NCBI RefSeq assembly: GCF_020164585.1
Contig: NZ_JAIQZF010000003.1
Location: 310,001-374,000 of the forward strand
Length of the DNA: 64,000 nucleotides
Direction of reading: 5' to 3'
Source of the DNA: Psychroflexus curvus
Lineage (GTDB): Bacteria > Bacteroidota > Bacteroidia > Flavobacteriales > Flavobacteriaceae
Position numbers and translations under genes: made by a program. Shown here piece after piece: positions 43,776-52,803 of the stretch; within the stretch, counting starts at the first letter, position 1, and each line of letters begins with the position of its first letter. The notes beneath the pieces were generated by a model. That model was given only the letters and a program-made list of their open reading frames with translations, was not told where the DNA came from and did not search any database.

Positions 43776-44525
43776 GTGAGATATTACCTTCAACTTTCTT
43801 ATTTAGGAACCCATTACCATGGCTGGCAAAAACAACTGGATAAAGTGAGCGTCCAGTCTCAGATTAATCATGCCTTACAAACCGCTTTACAGGAAAGTGT
43901 GGATGTGGTGGGTGCAGGAAGAACAGATACTGGTGTGCATGCTTCGGGATATGTGGCTCATTTTGATTGTCATCAACGTATTACGGATTACAAAAAATGT
44001 ATTTTCAAATTGAACAGCATACTGCCTCCAGATATTGCTGTTCATGACCTTAAAAAAGTAGCAGATGATTTTCACGCTCGTTTTGATGCGACTTCAAGAA
44101 CCTATGAATATTCCATAGTCCAGTTTAAAGATCCATTTTCTTTGGGACGAAGTTATTTTGTGAAAAATGAATTGGATGTAGAAGCTATGCAAAAGGCTTC
44201 CAATCTCTTATTTAATCATAAAAATTTCAAATCTTTTTCTAAAGTTAAAACCGATGTTTATACATTTGACTGTGAAATAAAAAAAGCGATTTGGCACCAA
44301 AATGAACACCATCTTCTTTTTGAAATTTCAGCCAATCGATTTTTAAGAAATATGGTAAGAGCAATTGTTGGAACTTTGGTTGAAGTAGGATTGCATAAAA
44401 TTTCAGTAGAGGCTTTCAACGAAATTATTATTGCTCAAGAAAGGTCCAAAGCTGGCAAATCTGTTCCTGCTCATGCTTTGGTTTTGAAAAAAATAGAGTA
44501 TCCTGAACAAGGACTCGGGAATTAA
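43776..44525 (+). CDS. truA: tRNA pseudouridine(38-40) synthase
   Basis: TruA converts uridines 38-40 of tRNAs to pseudouridine. The protein has the N-terminal YYLQLSYLGTHYHGWQ, the catalytic aspartate motif GAGRTDTGVHASG, FHARFDATSRTYEY and the C-terminal RFLRNMVRAIVGTL. I choose GTG at 43776, which gives 249 residues beginning in the family's first strand, because the promoter lies at 43727-43754. It is 4 nt upstream of an ABC exporter gene. Confidence 0.93.
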   Translation: MRYYLQLSYLGTHYHGWQKQLDKVSVQSQINHALQTALQESVDVVGAGRTDTGVHASGYVAHFDCHQRITDYKKCIFKLNSILPPDIAVHDLKKVADDFHARFDATSRTYEYSIVQFKDPFSLGRSYFVKNELDVEAMQKASNLLFNHKNFKSFSKVKTDVYTFDCEIKKAIWHQNEHHLLFEISANRFLRNMVRAIVGTLVEVGLHKISVEAFNEIIIAQERSKAGKSVPAHALVLKKIEYPEQGLGN

Positions 44526-44529
44526 AAAC

Positions 44530-46296
44530 ATGGAAAATAAAAGCGGTAACGCCTTCGATACGAAACTCTTTAAGAGACTCTTAAAGTATACCAATCCTTA
44601 TAAAACGACTTTTTATTTTGTAGGTTTTGCAGCTATTGCCTTATCTGGTTTGGGTGTGCTTAGACCTTATTTACTGAAGTTAACTATAGACAAAGGGATT
44701 ACTCAAAATGATGCAGATAGTCTTGTATTCTATGTAAGTTCAATGCTAGTTGTCCTCATTTTTGAAGTTATTTTCCAATTCAGTTTTATTTTTTATGCCA
44801 ACTGGCTTGGTCAGGAAGTGATTCGGGACATTCGTGTGAAATTGTACAAACACATGATGAATTTCAAAAAGCAATATTTTGATAATTCTTCTGTCGGCAG
44901 ACTTGTAACCAGAGCGGTAAGCGATATAGAAACCATAGCAAGTATTTTTAGTCAGGGCTTATTTATGATCATCAGCGACTTGCTAAAAATGCTTGTGGTT
45001 CTTGGATTTATGTTTTGGCAAAGCTGGCAACTGTCCTTACTTGTATTGGCCGTATTACCTTTCATTCTTTATGCAACACGTGTTTTTCAAAAGAAAATGA
45101 AAATTGCTTTTGAGGAGGTAAGGACTCAGGTCTCCAACCTGAATTCTTATGTTCAGGAGCATATCACTGGCATGAAAATCGTTCAAATATTCAATAGAGA
45201 AGAGGAGGAATATAAACGATTTAAGGACATCAACAAAAAACACAGAAAAGGCTGGATTAAAACCGTTTGGTATAACGCTATTTTCTTTCCAATTTCAGAA
45301 ATGTCCACTTCTATTACCATTGGTTTAATTGTATGGTTTGGGGGATTACGTGTGGTGGAATCAGACACCTTGTCTTTGGGTATTATCGTAATGTTTATTG
45401 AGTTAGCACAAATGCTTTTCCGTCCCCTAAGGCAAATTGCAGACAAATTCAACTCATTACAAATGGGCATGGTTGCTGCCAATCGGGTCTTTAAAATTCT
45501 AGACACCGATTCTCAAATTGAAAATTCTGGAGCCATAGTTCCTGAGAAATTGAAAGGACACATCACTTTTGAAAATGTGAGATTCAGTTATATACCCGAT
45601 GAAGAGATCCTAAAAGGAATTTCTTTTGAAGTTCAACCAGGAGAAACCGTTGCCATAGTTGGCGCTACTGGTGCAGGGAAAAGTACGGTCATCAATCTGC
45701 TGAGCCGCTTTTATGAAATTAATAGCGGTATTATTACTGTGGATGGAGAAGACCTCAGAGAGTATGAGCTTACGGCATTGCGGAGTCAAATTGCCGTTGT
45801 TCTGCAAGATGTTTTCCTGTTTGCGGATAGTATTCTGAATAATATCACACTTAATAAAGAAGGGATTACTGAGGAACAGGTTATCGCTGCTGCCAAAGAA
45901 ATAGGAGTACATGATTTTATATCTACTTTACCAAATTCTTATCACTACAATGTAAAAGAAAGAGGAGTGATGTTATCTTCTGGTCAACGTCAATTAATTG
46001 CTTTTTTAAGAGCTTATGTTTCTAAGCCAAGTGTTTTGGTTTTGGATGAAGCGACTTCTTCGGTAGATAGTTATAGCGAACAACTAATACAGGATGCAAC
46101 TGATAAATTGACCAAAGACAGAACTTCAATAGTGATCGCCCACAGATTGGCAACCATAAAAAATGCTGATAAAATTATAGTTATGGATCTGGGTAAAATT
46201 GTGGAAACGGGAACACATTCAGAATTGCTGAAAAGGGAAAGTGGCTATTACAAAAATCTCTACGAAGCTCAGTTTCAACATGAAGAAGTGGACTAG
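44530..46296 (+). CDS. ABC exporter (fused permease and ATPase)
   Basis: The 588-residue half-exporter has six membrane helices (residues about 20-310) and a C-terminal ATPase with Walker A GATGAGKST, signature LSSGQRQLIAF, Walker B VLVLDEATSSVD and the H-loop IAHRLAT. It resembles MsbA-type lipid and multidrug exporters; substrate unknown. It starts 4 nt after truA. Its TAG stop overlaps the stop of the convergent cdaA gene by 4 nt. Confidence 0.9.
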   Translation: MENKSGNAFDTKLFKRLLKYTNPYKTTFYFVGFAAIALSGLGVLRPYLLKLTIDKGITQNDADSLVFYVSSMLVVLIFEVIFQFSFIFYANWLGQEVIRDIRVKLYKHMMNFKKQYFDNSSVGRLVTRAVSDIETIASIFSQGLFMIISDLLKMLVVLGFMFWQSWQLSLLVLAVLPFILYATRVFQKKMKIAFEEVRTQVSNLNSYVQEHITGMKIVQIFNREEEEYKRFKDINKKHRKGWIKTVWYNAIFFPISEMSTSITIGLIVWFGGLRVVESDTLSLGIIVMFIELAQMLFRPLRQIADKFNSLQMGMVAANRVFKILDTDSQIENSGAIVPEKLKGHITFENVRFSYIPDEEILKGISFEVQPGETVAIVGATGAGKSTVINLLSRFYEINSGIITVDGEDLREYELTALRSQIAVVLQDVFLFADSILNNITLNKEGITEEQVIAAAKEIGVHDFISTLPNSYHYNVKERGVMLSSGQRQLIAFLRAYVSKPSVLVLDEATSSVDSYSEQLIQDATDKLTKDRTSIVIAHRLATIKNADKIIVMDLGKIVETGTHSELLKRESGYYKNLYEAQFQHEEVD

Positions 46297-47072
46297 CTTA
46301 AGTCTTCTTTTATTTGTTCAGTCAGTTTTTCCAGGTCATCAAAAAAATTGAATTCACCATTTTTGAGATAAGAAAGTTGCCCTGTTTCTTCACTTACAAC
46401 CAAAGCAACGGCATCTGTTTTTTCACTTATTCCAACAGCAGCACGGTGTCTTAGACCAAATCTTAAGGGGATATCTCTATCATTGCTCACTGGCAAAATT
46501 ACCCGAGTAGCTGTTATTCTTCCATCTTCAATGACTATTGCTCCATCGTGAAGCGTACTGTTTTTGAAAAAGATGGACTCGATGATTGGTCTATTCACTT
46601 TGATGTCCATATCATCACCGGTATTTTTTATAAACTCTAGTTTAGTGTTTCTTTTGATGACAATTAAAGCACCAGTTTTGGTTGTTCCCAATTTTCTGCA
46701 GGCTTCAACGATGATGTCAACATAATTTTGAGTCTGATTTTCTCTTTTGGAAAAATTTAGCTGTAACCAGTTGTTTTTACTGCTAAAGTTGGTTGAGCCT
46801 ATCATCAGTAAGAATTTCCTGATTTCTTGTTGGAAAACGACGATGAGCGCAAACATCCCAACGCCTATAAACTCCCCCAGAACACTACTCAGCATCTCCA
46901 TCTGAAGTAACTGAGTAAGTTTCCAAATCAAGTACACAATGACGATACCTATGAAAATATTGATGGCAGCAGACCCTTTTACAAGTTTGTAGACATAATA
47001 TAAAAGCACAGAAACCAGAAGAATATCAAGGATATCTAAAAATCTAAACTCTAAAAAATCTAAACCTATCAT
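46293..47072 (-). CDS. cdaA: diadenylate cyclase CdaA
   Basis: CdaA makes the second messenger c-di-AMP from two ATP. The 259-residue protein has three N-terminal membrane helices (within residues 12-85) and a DAC domain with the catalytic motifs DGA at 176-178 and RHR at 208-210. It follows folP by 3 nt, a link to folate synthesis that is also seen in relatives. No GlmM or CdaR-type regulator is adjacent. The c-di-AMP targets usually concern osmolyte and potassium balance. Confidence 0.95.
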   Translation of the reverse strand: MIGLDFLEFRFLDILDILLVSVLLYYVYKLVKGSAAINIFIGIVIVYLIWKLTQLLQMEMLSSVLGEFIGVGMFALIVVFQQEIRKFLLMIGSTNFSSKNNWLQLNFSKRENQTQNYVDIIVEACRKLGTTKTGALIVIKRNTKLEFIKNTGDDMDIKVNRPIIESIFFKNSTLHDGAIVIEDGRITATRVILPVSNDRDIPLRFGLRHRAAVGISEKTDAVALVVSEETGQLSYLKNGEFNFFDDLEKLTEQIKEDLS

Positions 47073-47075
47073 GTT

Positions 47076-47903
47076 TTAATGTTCTGTCAATTTTTGGTGT
47101 AAGGTAACGCATTGTTTGGCTTCAAGCACATCGTGGACTCTCAAGATAGAACTGCCGTTCATTAAAGCTGCCATATTCAGTGCTGTTGTTCCATTCAGGG
47201 CGTTTTGGGCGTCTATAGACAAACTTTTATAAATCATGGATTTGCGAGAAACGCCAGTGAGTATTGGCAAAGCGAGGTTTTTTAAAGCTTTCAAATGATT
47301 TAATAATTCAAAATTTTGTGGGGTATTTTTAGCAAAACCAAATCCCGGATCAATTATTAAGTCATTAATACCTTTTTTTCTTGCTTCTGAAATTCTTTCA
47401 GAAAAATAAAAAACAACCTCTTTTACGAGGTTATCGTAATCCGTCAACTCTTTCATAGTTTGCGGAGTTCCCCTCATGTGCATCATGATGTAAGGTACCT
47501 GATAGGACGCAACTAAATCCAACATCTTATCATCTAGTTTTCCAGCAGAAATATCGTTGATGATATGTGCCCCCTGGTCTAAACTTTCTTTAGCAACCTG
47601 ACTTCTGAAGGTGTCTATAGATATAATAAGCTCAGGAAATTCTTTTGTGACTTGTTGCAATACTGAAGCTTGTCTGCGCACTTCTTCCTCTTCACTGATG
47701 TCATCGGCGCCAGGTCTTGAGCTGTAAGCTCCGATGTCCAGAATATCCATTCCGTCCTGAATATTTTTCTCCACCTGCTCAAGGGCCTCTTTATTTGTTT
47801 TGAATTTGCCTCCGTCATAAAAAGAGTCTGGTGTCAAATTGAGCACCCCCATAACTTTAGGTGCTGATAAATCGAGTAAGTATCCTTTGCAGTTAATGGT
47901 CAT
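47076..47903 (-). CDS. folP: dihydropteroate synthase
   Basis: FolP condenses p-aminobenzoate with a dihydropterin diphosphate in folate synthesis, the step blocked by sulfonamides. The 275-residue barrel has VMGVLNLTPDSFYDGG, DIGAYSSRPGA, ISIDTFRSQVA, DISAGKLD, and the PGFGFAKN loop. It begins the folP-cdaA pair. The promoter ends 5 nt before the ATG, so the message should be leaderless or nearly so. Confidence 0.95.
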   Translation of the reverse strand: MTINCKGYLLDLSAPKVMGVLNLTPDSFYDGGKFKTNKEALEQVEKNIQDGMDILDIGAYSSRPGADDISEEEEVRRQASVLQQVTKEFPELIISIDTFRSQVAKESLDQGAHIINDISAGKLDDKMLDLVASYQVPYIMMHMRGTPQTMKELTDYDNLVKEVVFYFSERISEARKKGINDLIIDPGFGFAKNTPQNFELLNHLKALKNLALPILTGVSRKSMIYKSLSIDAQNALNGTTALNMAALMNGSSILRVHDVLEAKQCVTLHQKLTEH

Positions 47904-47908
47904 ATCGA

Positions 47909-47937
47909 CAAATTTATAATTTTAAAAGGTTCGTCAA
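47909..47937 (-). promoter_or_regulatory. promoter of folP-cdaA, leaderless spacing
   Basis: On the minus strand a TTG (47937-47935), an 18-nt spacer and TAAATTTG (47916-47909) match the consensus. The folP ATG starts at 47903, 5 nt after the box. Confidence 0.7.
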
Positions 47938-48007
47938 CTTATTTTCTTAACTCCTTTTGGTTTTCTTTTAGATTTTATATTAAATTATAGTCCTAAACTC
48001 TTAAATT

Positions 48008-48241
48008 ATGAACGATTAAACCCCAGACCTTCAAACTTTACTCGAAGATTATTCTACACTAATAGGTATACTGCTCTTTCTACTTGTCGTGGATGCTGTT
48101 TTGAAACTCATAACCTTATGGCAATCTGCAAGACGTAAGCAACTGGCTTGGTTTATCTTTTTGGCACTGATTAATTCTTTGGGTATTCTTCCTGTGATTT
48201 ATTTAATTATCAATATAAATAAAGATAAGTTTAAGCGTTAG
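48008..48241 (+). pseudogene. DUF5652-like small membrane protein gene with in-frame stop
   Basis: An ATG at 48008 opens a 77-codon frame whose fourth codon is TAA (48017-48019). After that stop the frame is open to TAG at 48239 and encodes TPDLQTLLEDYSTLIG, one membrane helix, an LWQSARRKQLAWF linker, and a second helix with LGILPVIYL. The linker and second helix resemble DUF5652 family proteins, small two-span proteins of unknown function. A single change (TTA to TAA) would explain the break. The only later in-frame start candidates (such as GTG at 48089) would remove the first helix. The stop overlaps the gldG stop by 4 nt. Confidence 0.65.
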
Positions 48242-49893
48242 TTACTACTGTATTTTTTTCGTCTCCAGTAATAGAAAACACCCCCAAAAATCAAAATGGA
48301 TACAACGGGTACTGCTAAATTAAAAATCTGCCAGGTCAATTTTTCATGTTCCAGGGCCTCCAAATTCATTTCATCTAGATCGATGGATTTGTTTCTGATG
48401 TTTACTAAGTCTTCGTCACCCAAAAGATAGTTTACTGTATTCAGTAAAAAAGTTTTATTTCCATAGGTCAATCCTGTATATCTGTCAAAACCTAGTTCCA
48501 GGGGTTTTCCAGATTGCAGCTGATTTTTAATCACATCCCCGTCAGAAATAAAAACCTGTTGCGTTCTCGGGCTTTTCTCTAAAGAATTCGAAAGCTGAAA
48601 AGGTTTTAATTTTGCCCGGTAAGCAGATGTGAACTCACCTTCTACGAGGACTGCTAACGGAAATTGGCCATTTTTATAAAGCCTGGGATCTGGTTCCTGG
48701 GTAATGTCATTCAGATTTATTTCTGAAGGAACCCCAACTACTCTTGAAAGTTCTGAGCTTTCCAGCAGGATAGTTTGATTCAAACTGGACGATAAAGTAT
48801 CAATAGGGTTTGCAAATTCAAATTTAACAGGATTAAGATTTGAAGTAATTGGGTGCTTTTGTCCAACGCCCCCAAGAGGATCATAAAACCACGGAAAACG
48901 TGTAAGTTGCGTAGAATTACCACTTCCCGACGCTAACACAATAGGAGCAGAGTACAAATCATTTACCAGTTGCGGATTGATTCGAATGCCATATCTAAAA
49001 AATAAAGTATGTAAATTTAAATCTCTAGGCAAAGCTATTGCTGATTTAGAAGCTTTGTATAGGCTATCTTTTTCTACATTCACATGTTCTGTAAGCCAAA
49101 GTGCTTTACCGCCGTTCATGATATATTGATCCAGGGCATAGACTTTCTCCTCGCTAAAAACTTCAGACGGTTTAGCGTCGATTATCAGATCATAAGTTTT
49201 TAGCAGATCCAAAGTCCGCTCTGGAGATTTTTTGACAGAGTCAAGTGTAAATGGAGCTATCAGATAATACGCTTTCAGCGTGGTCAGAAAATCTGAAATG
49301 TATCTGTCTTCCAATTCGCCCTGACCTTTTATGATGGCGATTTTTTTATGGCGCTTTCTTGTTAACTTAGTAGTGGCATTCGCAAAAGCATATTCCAGAT
49401 TTTCAATGGATTTCTGAATTAACTCAGAGTTGCTTTGTGTAAGAGTCTTCTGAATGAGTTGAATGGAGGATTGTTGGTTTTTGAAATTAGCTAAAGCCCA
49501 GGGGAATATAAGGCGCTCGGTCATTTTTCCATTTTCTCGAATATTTAGAGTCTCTGGGGGCATGCCTTGTTCATAAAAACGATTGGCTACTTCCAAGGCT
49601 TCCAGATCACTATCCAAAGGGTTTACAAACTCAAATTTGATATTTGAATTATAAGCCTGTAGTTCTTCCAGCATGTAGCGAGTCTCCGTCTGAAGTCTTT
49701 TGAACTCTGAAGGCAAATCACCTGTAAGATAAACTTGAATGACTAATGGATTTTCGATAGAGTCGATCAGTTCCAAAGTTGAATCTGATAAGGTATACCT
49801 CTCGTCTGAAGTAAAATCCAAACGAAAAAAATAAAGAGAAGCCAACAAATTGACAAGCACCAATGCAACTACAATACCTGAGATTTTTTTCAT
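48238..49893 (-). CDS. gldG: gliding motility ABC transporter component GldG
   Basis: GldG is the extracytoplasmic part of the GldAFG transporter. The 551-residue protein has an N-terminal membrane helix (about residues 5-25), a large exported domain (YTLSDSTLELIDSIENPLVI, GGKALWLTEHV, FISDGDVIKN) and a C-terminal helix before RRKK. This domain type (ABC-transporter auxiliary) and the pairing with GldF are diagnostic. Start overlaps the gldF stop by 4 nt (ATGA). Its ATPase partner is at 24.5-25.4 kb. Confidence 0.92.
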   Translation of the reverse strand: MKKISGIVVALVLVNLLASLYFFRLDFTSDERYTLSDSTLELIDSIENPLVIQVYLTGDLPSEFKRLQTETRYMLEELQAYNSNIKFEFVNPLDSDLEALEVANRFYEQGMPPETLNIRENGKMTERLIFPWALANFKNQQSSIQLIQKTLTQSNSELIQKSIENLEYAFANATTKLTRKRHKKIAIIKGQGELEDRYISDFLTTLKAYYLIAPFTLDSVKKSPERTLDLLKTYDLIIDAKPSEVFSEEKVYALDQYIMNGGKALWLTEHVNVEKDSLYKASKSAIALPRDLNLHTLFFRYGIRINPQLVNDLYSAPIVLASGSGNSTQLTRFPWFYDPLGGVGQKHPITSNLNPVKFEFANPIDTLSSSLNQTILLESSELSRVVGVPSEINLNDITQEPDPRLYKNGQFPLAVLVEGEFTSAYRAKLKPFQLSNSLEKSPRTQQVFISDGDVIKNQLQSGKPLELGFDRYTGLTYGNKTFLLNTVNYLLGDEDLVNIRNKSIDLDEMNLEALEHEKLTWQIFNLAVPVVSILIFGGVFYYWRRKKYSSN

Positions 49894-50621
49894 TTTGAAG
49901 CAGACTTTAGGTGATAATGCGTAAGTGCTAAAAATAAAAAGGTGATACTTAGGAAATAAATCAGGTTTCTGCTGTCCAGAATCCCTCTGGATATGCTTTT
50001 ATAGTGATAACTTATTCCGAAGTAATCCAAAGCATAAAGTTGTGAGTCACCAATAGGTATTGAACTTAAACCATTAAATCCAAAGTATAAAAACAGACTG
50101 ATCACCGTTCCCAAAATAAAAGCAACAATTTGATTATTACTCAGGGAAGAAGCGAAAATTCCAATAGAGGTGAAACACGAAATAAATAAAATAACTCCTA
50201 AGTAAGAACTGAATATCACCCCGTAATCCACAACTACATTTTCTGCAGCTAGTTCAGTTAAGCTTATTAAATAAAATAAAGTAGGTGCAAGGGCAATCAT
50301 ACTCAAGCAAAGACAGCCAAAAAATTTACCAAGAATCAATTGATTAAGACTGATAGGCTTAGTTAATAAAAGCTCCATTGTACCTTGTTTTTTCTCTTCT
50401 GAAAAGCTCCGCATACAGATGGCAGGAATCAAAAACGCAAATACCCAGGGCAATGCTTCAAAAAAAGGAATGAGATTGACGTAACCTGAATCAAAAATAT
50501 TGAAAGTCCCAGGAATGATCCAGATTAAACTTCCAATAGAAATCAAAAAGAGGCCTACCACGATAAAACCAATGGAAGTTGAAAAAAAACTATTGAATTC
50601 TTTACTGAAAATCGCTAGCAT
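49890..50621 (-). CDS. gldF: gliding motility ABC transporter permease GldF
   Basis: The 243-residue permease has six membrane helices and the ABC-2 pattern MRSFSEEKKQGTMELLLTKPI between helices two and three. It is the membrane channel of the GldAFG complex. It starts 1 nt after the ABM-domain gene and overlaps gldG by 4 nt, in a four-gene unit led by a SAM hydrolase-type gene. Confidence 0.92.
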   Translation of the reverse strand: MLAIFSKEFNSFFSTSIGFIVVGLFLISIGSLIWIIPGTFNIFDSGYVNLIPFFEALPWVFAFLIPAICMRSFSEEKKQGTMELLLTKPISLNQLILGKFFGCLCLSMIALAPTLFYLISLTELAAENVVVDYGVIFSSYLGVILFISCFTSIGIFASSLSNNQIVAFILGTVISLFLYFGFNGLSSIPIGDSQLYALDYFGISYHYKSISRGILDSRNLIYFLSITFLFLALTHYHLKSASK

Positions 50622-50622
50622 A

Positions 50623-50919
50623 TCAATTTAATTCTACAAGTTTATCTAGGCTCCAGGCTTCAGCTTTTTGAGAAAATCCAATTTTGGTGGCTTTCCAAAC
50701 TTCAGCAAATAAAGCGGAATGTCTATAGGAATTCAAATGCGTTTCAGATTCCCAATAACTGTAAGTAAAAAATAAAGTCTTATCCTTTTGGTCTTGATAA
50801 AGTTCCAAACGTTGACAACCATCAAACTGTCGAATTTTATCTCTATTTTTTTGAAATAAATCCTGAAAGCTTTTTACAGCATCAGGTTCAAATTTCATTT
50901 TGACTATCCTTACGAGCAT
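50623..50919 (-). CDS. ABM-domain protein (putative quinol monooxygenase-like)
   Basis: The 98-residue protein is a single antibiotic-biosynthesis-monooxygenase-type ferredoxin-like domain: LVRIVKMKFEPDAVKSF, FDGCQRLELYQD, YSYWESETHLNSYRHS. Members act as small oxygenases on quinols, or have no known substrate. It sits 1 nt from both neighbours in the gldFG operon, a link of unknown meaning. Confidence 0.85.
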   Translation of the reverse strand: MLVRIVKMKFEPDAVKSFQDLFQKNRDKIRQFDGCQRLELYQDQKDKTLFFTYSYWESETHLNSYRHSALFAEVWKATKIGFSQKAEAWSLDKLVELN

Positions 50920-50920
50920 T

Positions 50921-51751
50921 CTATGAAAATTTAACGGTGAGTGTGTCCAAATATTTTAAGCCGAACAGGCTAGAAGCACATCCTACACTTAAGGGATTAC
51001 TCTTATAAATGGCAAGTTCTAAAAAATCTGATGAATTGAACAAAGCTATTTTCTTTCCCTCCATCTCTCTGTTTCCTTTTGGTATGTTGAAGTTTATAGC
51101 TTCGGAATAATTGGAATGCACTTTCTTGAAGTGTGTAGATCTAGCAGAAATAAGAACCTTTCTTCCTTTGGCTACAGACTTAAAAAGTTTTTTGCTGATG
51201 TTGGAAACCACATTTCCAAAGTTATCAATGTAAATAATATGACCAATGATCTGGTCTTCGGCTTGATTCACACTTGGTTTTACATGAGTCAGTTCATTCA
51301 TGCTCGCCATAGATTTACCGATAACATCTAAATCCCCGCCTCTGCAAATGTGAGCTGCCACACTGATAAATACATCGAGAATTTTAGACCTTCTTTCAAA
51401 ATTATCATGAATGTTTATTTCTACAATTTTATCAGGCTTTATTTCTGAAGAAATCAATGAAAGAATACCATTATCTGCACAAATAAAGTAATGACCATCT
51501 AGATAAATAGCAAGATGTTTGTTTTCTGGAGTCAATTCAGAATCTACTCCTATGATATGAATCGAATTTTTTGGAAAATTATGGTAAGCATTTTTGATGA
51601 TGTAGGCAGCTTCGGTATAATTGAAAGGCGAAATTTCATGAGAAACATCCACGATTTGTGCCTGATCCAGCTCGCTGAACAAGGCCCCTTTAACAGCGGC
51701 CACAGAGTGATCTTTCAGTCCGAAATCTGTAGTAAGAGTAATGATGGGCAT
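50921..51751 (-). CDS. SAM hydrolase / SAM hydroxide adenosyltransferase family protein (DUF62)
   Basis: The 276-residue protein begins ITLTTDFGLKDHSVAAVKG and has VDSELTPENKHLAIY and HIIYIDNFGNVVSNI, the marks of the DUF62 family, which use SAM with hydroxide (or halide) to give adenosine and methionine. The fluorinase relatives need a special loop that I do not see, so hydroxide transfer is the likely reaction. It is the first gene of the gldFG operon. Confidence 0.88.
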   Translation of the reverse strand: MPIITLTTDFGLKDHSVAAVKGALFSELDQAQIVDVSHEISPFNYTEAAYIIKNAYHNFPKNSIHIIGVDSELTPENKHLAIYLDGHYFICADNGILSLISSEIKPDKIVEINIHDNFERRSKILDVFISVAAHICRGGDLDVIGKSMASMNELTHVKPSVNQAEDQIIGHIIYIDNFGNVVSNISKKLFKSVAKGRKVLISARSTHFKKVHSNYSEAINFNIPKGNREMEGKKIALFNSSDFLELAIYKSNPLSVGCASSLFGLKYLDTLTVKFS

Positions 51752-51799
51752 TTAATAGACAGTTAATAATTGTAAGCTAAATTTCGTCAAAAAAATGCG

Positions 51800-51807
51800 T
51801 AAATTTG
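51800..51807 (+). promoter_or_regulatory. -7 promoter element of phoH
   Basis: TAAATTTG matches TAnnTTTG. It overlaps a possible TTG start at 51805 and therefore rules it out; the start at 51847 lies about 40 nt downstream. Confidence 0.55.
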
Positions 51808-51846
51808 CTATGCGAATTTATTATTTTTAACCAAAAATCGGCACTT

Positions 51847-52800
51847 TTGAATGAACTTATTTTAGAACTCTCAGAAATTAATCCAAGAGAATTTTTTGGA
51901 CACCATAATGTGAATATTGAACTTGTAAAGAAATATTATCCACAACTTAAGCTTGTAGCGAGAGGAAATAAAATAAAAGTTTTTGGTGATGACGAGGGAC
52001 TGGAAGAATTTGAACAGCGTTTTCAGATGCTGTTAGATCATTTTTCTAAATTCAATTCCTTAGATGAAAATGCAATCGAGAGAATTCTCACCAGCGAATC
52101 TAAAGCAGATTATGACTCTCCTGCTTCATCTGGAGACGTCTTAGTTCATGGGATAGGAGGAAGGCTTATAAAAGCACAAACCGCCAATCAGCGTAAACTA
52201 GTGGAATTGATGAATACCAACGATATGGTATTTGCTATAGGCCCTGCAGGAACTGGTAAGACGTATACCGGTGTTGCTCTGGCTGTAAAAGCACTAAAAA
52301 ACAAACAAGTAAGAAGAATCATACTTACGCGTCCTGCTGTAGAAGCGGGAGAAAATCTGGGTTTTCTCCCAGGTGATTTAAGAGAGAAACTAGATCCTTA
52401 CATGCAGCCACTTTACGATGCTTTACGGGATATGATCGCTCCAGAAAAATTGGAGAGCTACATCGAAAAGGGAACCATACAGATAGCTCCACTTGCATTT
52501 ATGCGTGGAAGAACATTAGATAATGCCTTTGTGATACTGGATGAAGCTCAAAACACAACTCATCCACAGATGAAAATGTTTTTGACGAGAATGGGTAAAA
52601 ATGCAAAGTTTATGATTACTGGAGATCCGGGGCAGGTGGATTTGCCTAAACGCGCCATTTCAGGTCTCAAAGAAGCGCTTTTGGTTCTAAAGGATATTAA
52701 AGGAATTGGTATGATTTATCTGGATGATAAAGATGTGATTCGCCACCGGCTCGTTAAAAAAGTAATTTCAGCTTACAAGGCTATAGAAAATCAAGATTAA
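51847..52800 (+). CDS. PhoH-family ATPase
   Basis: The protein has an N-terminal nucleic-acid-binding-like region and a P-loop ATPase domain with Walker A GPAGTGKT at residues 132-139, Walker B AFVILDEAQN and later GDPGQVDLP. PhoH-like proteins are linked to RNA metabolism. I choose TTG at 51847 (317 residues, starting NELILELSEINPREFFG, like relatives) because the promoter box at 51800-51807 excludes the earlier TTG and no ATG is suitably placed. It runs 3 nt ahead of purC. Confidence 0.9.
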   Translation: MNELILELSEINPREFFGHHNVNIELVKKYYPQLKLVARGNKIKVFGDDEGLEEFEQRFQMLLDHFSKFNSLDENAIERILTSESKADYDSPASSGDVLVHGIGGRLIKAQTANQRKLVELMNTNDMVFAIGPAGTGKTYTGVALAVKALKNKQVRRIILTRPAVEAGENLGFLPGDLREKLDPYMQPLYDALRDMIAPEKLESYIEKGTIQIAPLAFMRGRTLDNAFVILDEAQNTTHPQMKMFLTRMGKNAKFMITGDPGQVDLPKRAISGLKEALLVLKDIKGIGMIYLDDKDVIRHRLVKKVISAYKAIENQD

Positions 52801-52803
52801 ATT

